Positions 26,548 through 34,610 of a stretch of 34,616 bases of DNA are shown here, in pieces. The number at the start of each line of letters is the position of its first letter. The first letter of the stretch is position 1. The DNA is from an uncultured Bacilli bacterium (GTDB lineage: Bacteria > Bacillota_I > Bacilli_A > RF39 > UBA660): NCBI GenBank assembly GCA_947626445.1, contig CANQSC010000003.1, positions 1 through 34,616 on the forward strand, in the 5' to 3' direction. Made by a program: the position numbers and the translations under genes. Below the pieces are notes generated by a model that ran no database searches, was not told the origin of the DNA, and was given only the letters and a program-made list of their open reading frames with translations.

Positions 26548-28405
26548 CTTTACCATATTCCTTTTTTAAATAAACACTTAAAATAGCTATATCACTTGGA
26601 TTCACCCCACTAATGCGAGCTGCTTGGGCGATTGTTAGAGGTCTTATTTGTTCAAATTTTTGACGAGCTTCAGAGGCTAAGTTTTTAACATTTTGATAAT
26701 TAAGATCAGATGGAATTTGCTTTTCTTCTAACTTAGCCATTTTTTCAACTTCTTTATAAGTTTTTTTGATGTATCCTTCGTATTTAGTCATGATTTCCAC
26801 TTCTTCTTGAATTTCTTTATCAAATGATATTTCTATAAATTCATTTAAAAATTTTAAAGTTATCTCTGTTCTTTTTAATAAAGCTAAGTAAGACATTGAG
26901 GTCGCTGGAACATTCATATTTTTTTCAATGAATTTTTCTTTAACTGAAGAAGTTATTTTTAATTTATTTTGTTTTAGAAATTCTTCTAATTCTTTTATTT
27001 GGGTTAGTTTATCTAAGTAATGTTTGTATTGTTCATCAGTAATACTACCTACTTTTTTAGCATATTCACGAAGTCTTAAATCAGCATTATCATGACGAAG
27101 AATTAAACGATATTCAGCTCTTGATGTTAACATACGATATGGTTCTTTAGTTCCCTTGGTTACTAAGTCATCTATTAAAACACCGATGTAAGCATCATTT
27201 CTTTTTAAGATTAAAGGGGCTTTTTGTTCAAGTTTTAAACTAGCATTAATACCAGCAAGAAGACCTTGGGCAGCAGCTTCTTCATAGCCACTTGTACCAT
27301 TAATTTGACCTGCTGTATAAAGATTATTAATAACTTTGTTTTCTAAAGATGGATATATTTGTAAAGGATTTATTGCATCATATTCGATAGCATAAGCATA
27401 TTTAGTTATAATGGCATTTTCTAGACCACTTAAACTATGAACCATTTTTTCTTGAATATCTCTTGGCATCGAAGTTGAAAATCCTTGTAAATACCATTCA
27501 TCATAGTAAAGACTTTCAGGCTCTAAAAAAAGTTGATGACGTTCTTTATCTTTAAAACGCACGAGTTTATCTTCAATGCTTGGACAATAACGAGGTCCAA
27601 CTCCGGTTACATATCCTCCATACATCGCTGATTTTTCTAAGTTATCCAAAATTATTTTATGAGTATTTTGATTAGTATAAATTAAATAACACTTTTGCTG
27701 TTCATTTGGATTATAAGTTGCTTTATTATCACAAGAAAAAGTCCAAAACTCATCATCACCTTTCTCTTCTTGCATTTTGGAAAAGTCAATTGATGAAGCT
27801 TTAATTCTTTGAGGAGTTCCCGTTTTTAATCTTTGAATTTCTAAACCATATTTTTTTAGATTATCACTTAAATGATTACTACGGTCTTCTCCATGAGGAC
27901 CGCCTTCCGTATTTTCACTACCAATTAAAATATTAGCTTTTAAATAAGTTCCGGTTGTTAAAATTACCGATTTACTATAAATTTCTTTACCATCAGCTAA
28001 AATAACCCCTTTTACTTCATTATTTTTAATAATTAAATCTTCAACTTTAGCTTCTAAAATTTCTAGATTAGGTGTTTCTTCTAAAGCTTTTAACATGTTT
28101 TTAGGATATGTTACTTTATCAGCTTGGGCTCTTAGAGAACGAACAGCAGGACCTTTAGAATTATTTAGCATTTTGATTTGAAAATGAGAAATATCGGCGA
28201 TTTTGCCCATAAGCCCTCCTAAAGCATCAATTTCTCTTACAATAATTCCTTTAGCAGAACCTCCTATTGAGGGATTACATGGCATATCGCCAATATTTTT
28301 TTTATTCATGGTAATTAGTAAGGTCTTATGGCCTTTAAAAGCTGAAATATGAGAAGCCTCTATTCCTGCATGACCTCCACCAACAACAATTATATCGTAA
28401 TTCAT
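26534..28405 (-). CDS. mnmG: tRNA uridine-5-carboxymethylaminomethyl modification enzyme, FAD subunit
   Basis: A 623-aa FAD-dependent subunit that with MnmE modifies U34 of certain tRNAs. The FAD motif VVGGGHAGIEA (near residue 6), GDMPCNPSIGGSAKG, and CPSIEDK(L)VRF and TSGYEEAAAQG motifs are all present. The C-terminal helical domain ends RISGVNPSDIAILSVYLKKE. The start at 28405 is preferred, as AAGGAC lies 10 nt upstream; the GTG at 28414 is too near. Located 14 nt after mnmE. Confidence 0.97.
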   Translation of the reverse strand: MNYDIIVVGGGHAGIEASHISAFKGHKTLLITMNKKNIGDMPCNPSIGGSAKGIIVREIDALGGLMGKIADISHFQIKMLNNSKGPAVRSLRAQADKVTYPKNMLKALEETPNLEILEAKVEDLIIKNNEVKGVILADGKEIYSKSVILTTGTYLKANILIGSENTEGGPHGEDRSNHLSDNLKKYGLEIQRLKTGTPQRIKASSIDFSKMQEEKGDDEFWTFSCDNKATYNPNEQQKCYLIYTNQNTHKIILDNLEKSAMYGGYVTGVGPRYCPSIEDKLVRFKDKERHQLFLEPESLYYDEWYLQGFSTSMPRDIQEKMVHSLSGLENAIITKYAYAIEYDAINPLQIYPSLENKVINNLYTAGQINGTSGYEEAAAQGLLAGINASLKLEQKAPLILKRNDAYIGVLIDDLVTKGTKEPYRMLTSRAEYRLILRHDNADLRLREYAKKVGSITDEQYKHYLDKLTQIKELEEFLKQNKLKITSSVKEKFIEKNMNVPATSMSYLALLKRTEITLKFLNEFIEISFDKEIQEEVEIMTKYEGYIKKTYKEVEKMAKLEEKQIPSDLNYQNVKNLASEARQKFEQIRPLTIAQAARISGVNPSDIAILSVYLKKEYGKDERK

Positions 28406-28419
28406 TTTTAACACGTCCT

Positions 28420-29775
28420 TTATTTACCAAGACAAAATCTTTTAAAAATATTATCAATTAATTCATCTTCATAATATTCGCCAATAATTTTGCCTAAGTT
28501 TTCCCAAGCACTTTTAAGTTCAATGGTAAGCATATCAATCGGAATATTTGCTTCATTATCTTTAATAACATTATTGATATTATTTAAAGCCTCTTTAGCT
28601 AATGTAATTTGTCTAGTGTTTGACAAGTAATTTAATTTTTTAGATTCAAGATTTTCTAAGCCAAAATTATTAATGATTTGGTCTTTTAATTCTTCGATTC
28701 CTTCCTTTTTTATAGTGCTTCCTAAGATTATTGGTAATTTAGTTTTAATTGGTTCAAGCTTGGTTTCTAAATCAGTTTTATTAATGAAAACAAGATTGTT
28801 TTTAGTTTCAAGTTGTTTTAAAAGTTCTTCTTCTGCACTTGTTATTTTTTCATTATTATTTAAAACTAAAATAGTTATATCAGCTGATTTCATAATTTCT
28901 TTACTTTTTTCAACACCAATTTTTTCGACAACATCACTAGTATCTCTAATACCTGCTGTATCTATTAGGTTAAGTAAAATACCTTTATGAATTAAACTAC
29001 CTTCAATAGAATCTCTAGTGGTTCCAGATATATTAGTTACAATGGCTTTATCTTCTTCTAGTAAAGCATTTAATAGAGAGGATTTACCAACATTAGGTTT
29101 ACCAATAATCGCCACATTTATCCCCTTTTTGATTAATTCACCATTTTTAGATTCTTTAATAATTTGTTCTAATTCATTTTTTACTTCAGTTAATATTGGA
29201 GTAAGGTTTTCTTTAGTAATTTGTAGTTCATCAACATATTCAGGATAATCAATATTTACTTCAATATTAGATAATAAACCAACTAATTTTTCTCTTAAAG
29301 AAGTAATTAATTCAGTTGTTTTTCCGGTTAAATGATTCATGGCTAAAATTGATTGATTATCAGTTTGAGATTCTAATAAATCTTCAACTGATTCGGCTTC
29401 AAGTAGATTAATGCGACCATTTAAGAAAGCTCTTTTTGTAAATTCACCAGGTTCAGCAAGACGGGCTCCATGTAAAAGTAAAATTTCTAAGATTTTATTA
29501 GTAACAGCATATCCTCCATGACAATTAATTTCCACAATATCTTCTAAAGTATAAGTTTTAGGGGCAAACATAACTGATACTAAAACTTCATCAATCTTTT
29601 CATTATTATCTACAATATAACCATAATGAATAGTATGAGATTTACAATTGTTAATTTTTTTATTAGAAAAAACTTCACTTAAAATATTAAGTGATTCTCT
29701 ACCACTCATTCTAATGATATTTATTGCTCCAACTCCAATATTATTAGTAGAAATAGCCACAATAGTATCGTCCAT
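28420..29775 (-). CDS. mnmE: tRNA modification GTPase
   Basis: A 451-aa protein. The N-terminal tetrahydrofolate-binding domain (DTIVAISTN...NIIRMSGRES) and helical domain enclose a G domain with GKPNVGKSSL, DTAGIRDT and NKTD. It ends in the conserved FCLGK whose Cys is typical of MnmE. Works with MnmG on tRNA U34. GGGGTGA precedes the ATG. A strong extended -10 promoter lies just upstream. Confidence 0.97.
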   Translation of the reverse strand: MDDTIVAISTNNIGVGAINIIRMSGRESLNILSEVFSNKKINNCKSHTIHYGYIVDNNEKIDEVLVSVMFAPKTYTLEDIVEINCHGGYAVTNKILEILLLHGARLAEPGEFTKRAFLNGRINLLEAESVEDLLESQTDNQSILAMNHLTGKTTELITSLREKLVGLLSNIEVNIDYPEYVDELQITKENLTPILTEVKNELEQIIKESKNGELIKKGINVAIIGKPNVGKSSLLNALLEEDKAIVTNISGTTRDSIEGSLIHKGILLNLIDTAGIRDTSDVVEKIGVEKSKEIMKSADITILVLNNNEKITSAEEELLKQLETKNNLVFINKTDLETKLEPIKTKLPIILGSTIKKEGIEELKDQIINNFGLENLESKKLNYLSNTRQITLAKEALNNINNVIKDNEANIPIDMLTIELKSAWENLGKIIGEYYEDELIDNIFKRFCLGK

Positions 29776-29800
29776 GTTTTCACCCCACTTACTGCAAGGT

Positions 29801-29829
29801 ATTATAGCAAACTAAAAAGAAATTGTCTA
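29801..29829 (-). promoter_or_regulatory. Promoter of the mnmE-mnmG-rsmG operon
   Basis: TAGACA (29829-29824), a 17-nt spacer ending TGC, and TATAAT (29806-29801), giving a full extended -10. The -35 lies directly after the terminator of the small RNA. Confidence 0.8.
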
Positions 29830-29831
29830 TA

Positions 29832-29867
29832 ATAACAAAGACCTATACTCACAAAGAATATAGGTCT
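29832..29867 (-). terminator. Terminator of the small RNA
   Basis: AGACCTATA / TATAGGTCT, perfect 9-bp stem with an 11-nt loop, followed on the minus strand by TTTGTTATT. Confidence 0.75.
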
Positions 29868-29998
29868 AGAGTAAAGGTAGGTCTCCCAGTTCCTACATGT
29901 ATTCTTTCAGATTAACTTACTCAAACTTGTTACCAAGTGTAGTGCAAGAAGAATAATTTACACCCTCTTTACTAATATCAAATAATTTTTTACTTTGA
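29835..29998 (-). ncRNA. Structured small RNA, possibly 6S-like
   Basis: A non-coding stretch of about 165 nt with its own promoter (30005-30034) and terminator, between gene C and mnmE. AGTAAAG (29973-29967) pairs with CTTTACT (29876-29870) to close a long domain. Inside, TATTCTT can pair with AAGAATA, and ACTTG-GTAA-CAAGT makes an apical hairpin. A long irregular rod with central bubbles and this size recall 6S RNA, but no diagnostic sequence was confirmed. No ORF is present. Ends are estimated from the promoter and terminator. Confidence 0.5.
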
Positions 29999-30004
29999 TA
30001 TACT

Positions 30005-30034
30005 ATTATAAACACACTATTTTTATTTTTTCAA
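30005..30034 (-). promoter_or_regulatory. Promoter of the small RNA
   Basis: TTGAAA (30034-30029), an 18-nt spacer, and a consensus TATAAT (30010-30005). Confidence 0.65.
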
Positions 30035-30059
30035 ATATAACCAAATGTTAGTAAGCAAA

Positions 30060-30093
30060 GCGGGGTCCGCAGGCGACCCTCCGTCCAACGAAC
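30060..30093 (-). other. GC-rich 3' tail of gene C with hairpin
   Basis: Directly after the gene C stop codon the sequence stays strikingly GC-rich for about 35 nt and then returns to the AT background. GGGTC / GACCC (30063-30067 / 30075-30079) can form a stem with a 7-nt loop, and GCGG/CCGC (30060-30070) is an alternative. In known DGRs an initiation-of-mutagenic-homing site and a hairpin follow the variable region; this tail would fit that role, by inference. Confidence 0.4.
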
Positions 30094-31505
30094 CTAACTC
30101 GCAAGCTCAGTTTTATATGGCGTCCCTTTTTCACCGTTACCGTCTATTATTTTTACTGACGATGATAGATATGCGACTGGCTGAACCCCGTAAGCATTGC
30201 CCGCGCGGTAGTCGCTGACATAGCCAGACGAAAGCACAAGGAACACATCGGAAGCATCAGTAGAATCCGGCGATGGTGTCATTGTCCATGAATAACCACT
30301 ACTTGGTTTTAACCAATCATTATCTTTACAACTTCCACTATTATATTTATTCATACTTTTTCCTAAACATGTTTCTCTTACTTCTCCTCCTACTGCATAC
30401 CCAAAGTCACTTGCATACATTAATCCTATATTTCCTTCCCATGTTGTGGTTCTTTCTACTTCATCATTACAATCTGTTCCTCTATAACTTGAACATAGTT
30501 CCTTTCCATTATGACTTCCTCTTTCTGCTTCATATGTTGCTTTTGCTGTCCATTCTGAATCATTATAAGTTGCAAATGTTCCTGTATTCCATCTTACTTT
30601 TGCTATTTTGTTCTTTGCTTCTTCACTTATTCCACTACTTTATTTACTTCATTTTTACCGCTATAACAACTTCCACTTCCTCTGTTCCAATACAAACTTC
30701 CTCCGATTGTTGGTGTTCCACTATATACGGTATTGGGATTTAATAATTTCATTACATCTGCCTCGCTCCACTCATTTACTCCATAACCATTATTTATTCC
30801 TGATGCACTACTATCCCAACTATAATTTCCTATACTTTCTTCTCTTATTATTTTTACCAAACTTTCTTGTTGTCCTCCATTATCTATATTGGTTATGTTA
30901 TTCATGACTCCTATGATTCGCCATAATATTGGATTACCATTACTATCTCTATCTCCTATATCTATATAGTTATTTACTGTTTCATTTGCTCCTACATATC
31001 TTATATTTGCGTCACTTGTATCATCAACCCATAAATTTGTTGTATCTAAATTGGCATTAGTTTTGATACACTCTGATGCTCCTGCTCCGGATTGTCCACA
31101 TTTTACAACTGCTTCATCATAAGTAGGAACATATTCTTCAAAATGCAAACTACATTTAGTCTTTACTTTGTTTAAACCTTTTACTAATGGAGCCCATTCT
31201 TCACTATTCCATTCGACACTTGCTCCATTATCACATTCAGCGTAGTCAAATACTAAATTTTCTTCATTATCTTTCTGAGGCATTTCTTCTAATTCTTTAT
31301 CACCATGATAAAAAGCAAAATAAATATCACTATTACCAAAGTAATCTACTTTTCCATTCATAATAGGAAACTCTGCACTTTCCGAAAAGGACGCAAAGGT
31401 TTTGTATAGAAGTAATGATACACTTACTAATACTATTACACTTATACTTATTAAAATAATTTTTCTTTTTTTCTTGCTCTTATCCTCATATTTTTCTAGC
31501 TTCAT
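30094..31505 (-). pseudogene. Membrane-anchored surface protein with DUF6273-like C-terminus, frameshifted (gene C)
   Basis: Starts MKLEKYEDKSKKKRK with the family TM segment (LISISVIVLVSVSLLLYKTFASFSE) and CDNGASVEW module, then a different C-terminus (NPILWRIIGVMNNI ... GGSLYWNRGSGSCYSG ... YSWTMTPSPDSTDASDVF ... GVQPVAYLSSSVKI). The latter resembles DUF6273-like proteins. Near 30640 the frame breaks: NKVVE-stop should read NK-SSGISEEAKNKIAKVRWNTG, which one extra A in an A run would restore. After that the frame is open to the TAG at 30094. It may be a real inactivation, a contingency A run, or a sequencing error. AGGGTGAT precedes the ATG. It has its own poly-G promoter and interrupts the usual jag-mnmE adjacency. 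Confidence 0.75.
30169..30264 (-). other. GC-rich candidate variable region of gene C
   Basis: Thirty-two codons encoding STDASDVFLV...YGVQPVAY. By hand count 52 of 96 bases are G or C (54%) in a gene that is otherwise very AT-rich. In related DUF6273-like proteins the same segment (before GVRPV.YL) tends to be Asn-rich or hypervariable, from general knowledge of the family. The block is flanked by ordinary AT-rich codons on the 5' side. Confidence 0.45.
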
Positions 31506-31528
31506 ATAATCACCCTATTCTTAGAGTA

Positions 31529-31560
31529 ATTATAGCAACTAACCCCCCCCCCTAAGTCAA
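31529..31560 (-). promoter_or_regulatory. Poly-G spacer promoter of gene C (candidate phase-variable promoter)
   Basis: TTGACT (31560-31555), a 20-nt spacer with ten G (31552-31543), ending TGC before a perfect TATAAT (31534-31529). The sequence around it differs from the gene A promoter, yet tract length, tract position and spacer length are identical. Confidence 0.8.
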
Positions 31561-31570
31561 GTGGTAAATG

Positions 31571-31595
31571 AAAAAAACACTAGTATTTTAGTGTT
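31571..31595 (-). terminator. Terminator of the rnpA-yidC-jag transcript
   Basis: AACACTA / TAGTGTT, 7-bp stem with 6-nt loop, followed on the minus strand by a run of T. It overlaps the jag stop codon and isolates gene C from the housekeeping operon. Confidence 0.8.
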
Positions 31596-32181
31596 ATTCT
31601 TTATCAACGGATTTTATAACAACATGTCTATTAGGTTCTACTCCTACACTTTCTGTTGCTACTCCTTTAAAGTTTGTTAATTTATTATGAATTATTCTTC
31701 TTTCAAAAGAATTCATGTTTTCAAGTTCGGCATCAACTTTTGTTGCTCTTACTTCTTTGGCTACTTTAATTGCTAATCTTTCTAAATTATCAATTCTTCT
31801 TTCTTTGTAGTTTTCAACATCTAGAATTATTTTTGGACTAAATCCCCAATCTAATTTTACTTTGTTTTTAACTAAAGTTTCTAAGGCTTTTAAGGTTTGA
31901 CCATTTTTGCCTATTAAGATAGGATTATTATTAGAATACATTGTTATATTAATTGTTTCTTCTCTAACATTAGATTCAAAATTTACAAGAAGTCCTAAAT
32001 GTTCTAGAACATCGCTTAAATAATTTTCAATATCTTCAACTAATTGATTAAATGAGATTGCTTTAATATTAAAACTATTATCATCTTCTTTAGTTTTAGA
32101 ATAAACAATATTTTCGGTTCCTAAAATATTTTTAGCTTCTTCTAGTGCTTCTAATAATGTCTTTCCTTTAGTTTCAATCAT
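31594..32181 (-). CDS. jag: RNA-binding protein Jag/KhpB
   Basis: A 195-aa protein. The N-terminal Jag domain (MIETKGKTLLEALEEAKNIL) precedes a KH domain with the GKNGQTL loop (about residues 98-104) and a C-terminal R3H domain (RRIIHNKLTNF..VATESVGVEPNRHVVI). It binds RNA in the cytoplasm and is linked to cell envelope and division control. AAGGTAG precedes the ATG; it starts 5 nt after yidC, the conserved order. Confidence 0.94.
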   Translation of the reverse strand: MIETKGKTLLEALEEAKNILGTENIVYSKTKEDDNSFNIKAISFNQLVEDIENYLSDVLEHLGLLVNFESNVREETINITMYSNNNPILIGKNGQTLKALETLVKNKVKLDWGFSPKIILDVENYKERRIDNLERLAIKVAKEVRATKVDAELENMNSFERRIIHNKLTNFKGVATESVGVEPNRHVVIKSVDKE

Positions 32182-32186
32182 ATATA

Positions 32187-33194
32187 CTACCTTCTTTCTT
32201 TTTTCTTGGTTTTAACCTCTACTATTCTTTTTTCTTTTTGAGCATCTTTTTCTAAAACTTTTTTAACTATAAAGTTTTGAACTACGGCAAAACCATTGGT
32301 TACAATCCAGTAAAAGGCAATGGCTGTTGGTAAATTAAATGAAGCAATTGAAATACTGATTATCATAAATTTAAACATGAAATTCATTTGTTTCATCATT
32401 TCATCATTACCATTATTTTGAGTCATTGAATGTTTAAAAGAAACATAAGTTGTAACAATTATTAAGAATATTAAAATGATATAAATATATTGTCCTTGGC
32501 TGATACCTTTCCATGGGGTTGTTCCAAGTTGCATGCCAAATAGTGAACCTTCAAAAATAGCTGGTACTTTATTAATAGCATCTAAGAAAGCAAAGAATAA
32601 AGGTATTTGAATTAAGGCAACTAAGCATCCTGATACAGGGTTAATTTTATATTTTTGATAAACAAGCATCATTTCTTGACTTTTAGCCATCATGGAAGCA
32701 TTGTCAGTTTTGTTAGCATATTTTTTTTCAATTTTAGCTATTTCTGGTTGGGCTTTTTGAATGTTAGCTGATTGTCTCATACTTTTAATTGATAAAGGTA
32801 ATAAGATAAATCTAATTAATAAACCAACAATCATTACGGAAATACCAAAGTTATTAACTAAAAAACCTAATTTTAAAATTACTAAGGCTATTGGTCTAAC
32901 TAATAAAGTTTGCCATAATCCACTGTATTTATTAGTGCCTAAGTTAAATTCTTGACAAGTTGGTAATTCTTCTAATTTAACATCTAATTGGTCATTATGT
33001 TCTTCATAAATTCGATATAATTCACTATCTTCTTTTGGTTTACATAAGATATCTTTTCTAACACTTTGACCAGTTTCAGAGTTAGTAATTAATCTTCCTT
33101 CACTATCTTGTAAATAATCTTTAGCTCCACAGCCACTTGTTAGTAATAAAATACTTATTAAGATGAGTCCTAAGATTTTGTTTTTTCTTTTCAT
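32187..33194 (-). CDS. yidC: Membrane protein insertase YidC/SpoIIIJ (lipoprotein form)
   Basis: A 335-aa insertase that places proteins in the membrane with or without SecYEG. The lipoprotein signal ILLLTSGC gives a lipidated Cys near residue 22. Multiple TM helices follow, with VMIVGLLIRFILLPLSIKSM carrying the conserved hydrophilic-groove Arg, then PVSGCLVALIQIPLFFAF. The C-terminal tail is strongly basic (KKVLEKDAQKEKRIVEVKTKKKERR region), suited to ribosome contact. Its ATG overlaps the rnpA stop. Confidence 0.95.
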   Translation of the reverse strand: MKRKNKILGLILISILLLTSGCGAKDYLQDSEGRLITNSETGQSVRKDILCKPKEDSELYRIYEEHNDQLDVKLEELPTCQEFNLGTNKYSGLWQTLLVRPIALVILKLGFLVNNFGISVMIVGLLIRFILLPLSIKSMRQSANIQKAQPEIAKIEKKYANKTDNASMMAKSQEMMLVYQKYKINPVSGCLVALIQIPLFFAFLDAINKVPAIFEGSLFGMQLGTTPWKGISQGQYIYIILIFLIIVTTYVSFKHSMTQNNGNDEMMKQMNFMFKFMIISISIASFNLPTAIAFYWIVTNGFAVVQNFIVKKVLEKDAQKEKRIVEVKTKKKERR

Positions 33195-33520
33195 AAGTTT
33201 GTCCTTTCTAATAATGATTTAAAACTTTCTTCTAATTCTTGAAAACTAATTTTACTTGTGTTTTCTTTCATTATTATAATATAATCCTTATCAGTTCTCA
33301 ACTGATTTTTGTATTTATCTAGGATGATGCGCATTCTTCTTTTGCATTTATTTCTCATAACGGCATTACCAAGTTTTTTAGAGACCGCTATACCAAAATG
33401 AGGATAATTAAATTTGCTTTCCTTATTATATAAGACAAAATTTTTATTTTTGATGTAGTTTTGAGTTTCTATTATGTTAGTGAAGTCTTGATGTTTTTTA
33501 ACCATTTCGTGTTTTTTCAA
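33191..33520 (-). CDS. rnpA: Ribonuclease P protein component
   Basis: A 109-aa basic protein of the tRNA 5'-processing enzyme. The family signature GNAVMRNKCKRRMR is at about residues 51-64. The start codon is TTG at 33520, with AGGAGAGG six bases upstream. It overlaps yidC by ATGA and follows rpmH, with a hairpin between. Confidence 0.95.
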   Translation of the reverse strand: MKKHEMVKKHQDFTNIIETQNYIKNKNFVLYNKESKFNYPHFGIAVSKKLGNAVMRNKCKRRMRIILDKYKNQLRTDKDYIIIMKENTSKISFQELEESFKSLLERTNL

Positions 33521-33540
33521 AATTATCCTCTCCTTAATAT

Positions 33541-33566
33541 TAAAAAGTCCACATTAAAAAATGTGG
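33541..33566 (-). terminator. Hairpin between rpmH and rnpA
   Basis: CCACATT / AATGTGG, 7-bp stem with a 4-base loop, followed on the minus strand by ACTTTTTA. It would let rpmH be expressed in excess over rnpA through partial termination. Confidence 0.75.
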
Positions 33567-33689
33567 TTACTTACATAATCTTTTGCGACCTTTTTGTCTT
33601 CTGGTTTTTAAAATGTTTGTTTCTTTACGAGCAAAAAAACCATGTTTCTTTTTCATTTTTCTTTTATTTGGTTGATATGTTCTTTTCAT
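33567..33689 (-). CDS. rpmH: 50S ribosomal protein L34
   Basis: A 40-aa protein: MKRTYQPNKRKMKKKHGFFARKETNILK..., ending RRQKGRKRLCK. The start MKRTYQP and the end KGRKRL are the L34 signature. The middle is a few residues shorter than the typical 44-45 aa form and HGFFARKET departs from HGFRARM.T. GGAGGGA lies 6 nt before the ATG. Confidence 0.95.
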   Translation of the reverse strand: MKRTYQPNKRKMKKKHGFFARKETNILKTRRQKGRKRLCK

Positions 33690-33720
33690 CTAGAATCCCT
33701 CCTTTTTTTAAGTCTTACCT

Positions 33721-33750
33721 ATTATAATATTAAGATTGGGAAAAAGTCAA
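33721..33750 (-). promoter_or_regulatory. Promoter of rpmH
   Basis: TTGACT (33750-33745), an 18-nt spacer, and TATAAT (33726-33721). Confidence 0.8.
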
Positions 33751-33783
33751 CTTAAAATGGCTTTTGTGGACAGTCATTTGGAT

Positions 33784-34491
33784 TTATTTTTTTTTGATTA
33801 AGTTAAGTTTGTTTTCATATTCTGTCATTTCTTTTTCGATTTGTTCAAGGTCTTTTAGGGATGCTCTTTTTAATAAATAAAAAGGACTAATTAGTAACAT
33901 TGTACCTAAACAAAAGATTAAAGTATCAAAAATATTTTTAGATTTTGTTTCCTTATTATATAGATATGTGGATTTTTCTTTATTTAAAATTTGAACATTG
34001 TAGGTTGGATAATTTTCTTGTTCATTAATATTATTAACATATTCAACATATTCACATTCTTTAGTTAAAGTATTATTTAATAAGGTTGGATTAGAAAGTA
34101 ATTTTCTAATATCTTCTTCATCTTGATTGGTATAGGAATAAGTATAGTGAATTTTTTGATACATACCATTATTTATAGGTTCATATGGAGTATTATATTC
34201 TAATAATAATTTTAAATCTTTTTCTTCATCATATTGATTAGTAAAATCTAAAACTGGTTTAGAATGTTCATTTTGTTCGTTAAAGGTTTCAATTGCTGGG
34301 ATAAATGTTTTAATTATATCTTGTTTAAAAGGTGTTATATTTGTTGAACTAAAAAAATAATATAAAGATATAATCGCGCCTATTTGAGTTGCTGTAGAAA
34401 AATTTTTAACAAAGTTTGTCTTACTTTTTTGTTTTTTTAATTGTTCTAATTTGAGTTTATAATATTCTAATTCATTTTTTGTATTATTCAT
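33784..34491 (-). CDS. Hypothetical two-TM membrane protein
   Basis: A 235-aa protein I do not recognise. Residues 1-25 are coiled-coil-like (ELEYYKLKLEQLKKQK). One TM is at about 35-50 (TQIGAIISLYYFF), followed by a ~130-residue extracytoplasmic part rich in Tyr/Asn/Glu. A second TM is at about 186-206 (TLIFCLGTMLLISPFYLL), and a C-terminal coiled coil follows (LKDLEQIEKEMTEYENKL). Both ends should be cytoplasmic. AGAGGCAAG precedes the ATG and a strong promoter drives it. It lies where dnaA is often found in related genomes, on the other side of rpmH. Confidence 0.75.
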   Translation of the reverse strand: MNNTKNELEYYKLKLEQLKKQKSKTNFVKNFSTATQIGAIISLYYFFSSTNITPFKQDIIKTFIPAIETFNEQNEHSKPVLDFTNQYDEEKDLKLLLEYNTPYEPINNGMYQKIHYTYSYTNQDEEDIRKLLSNPTLLNNTLTKECEYVEYVNNINEQENYPTYNVQILNKEKSTYLYNKETKSKNIFDTLIFCLGTMLLISPFYLLKRASLKDLEQIEKEMTEYENKLNLIKKK

Positions 34492-34515
34492 AATCTTGCC
34501 TCTTTCATTAATTTA

Positions 34516-34545
34516 ATTATAATTGATTGGTTTTAAGAATGTCAA
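34516..34545 (-). promoter_or_regulatory. Promoter of the two-TM protein gene
   Basis: TTGACA (34545-34540), an 18-nt spacer, and TATAAT (34521-34516). Confidence 0.8.
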
Positions 34546-34548
34546 GAA

Positions 34549-34610
34549 CCACGCAATAAATTACGTGGCTTGTTCTAGGTGCTGAAAGCACATTTAGTGA
34601 GTAAACTCAC
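34549..34610. other. Three tandem hairpins at the right edge
   Basis: CCACG / CGTGG (34549-34568), GTGC / GCAC (34579-34591) and GTGAG / CTCAC (34597-34610) follow each other within about 60 bp, more GC-rich than the surroundings. On the minus strand they precede the -35 box of the next gene, so they may be the 3' part of an RNA or transcript terminating here. The element is cut by the window edge and no RNA family could be assigned. Confidence 0.4.

Noticed and set aside
33765..33780. TTTTGTGGACAG as a DnaA box and part of an origin near rpmH
   Set aside because: It is a single imperfect match without a cluster of boxes or an unwinding element, and no dnaA or dnaN is in the window.
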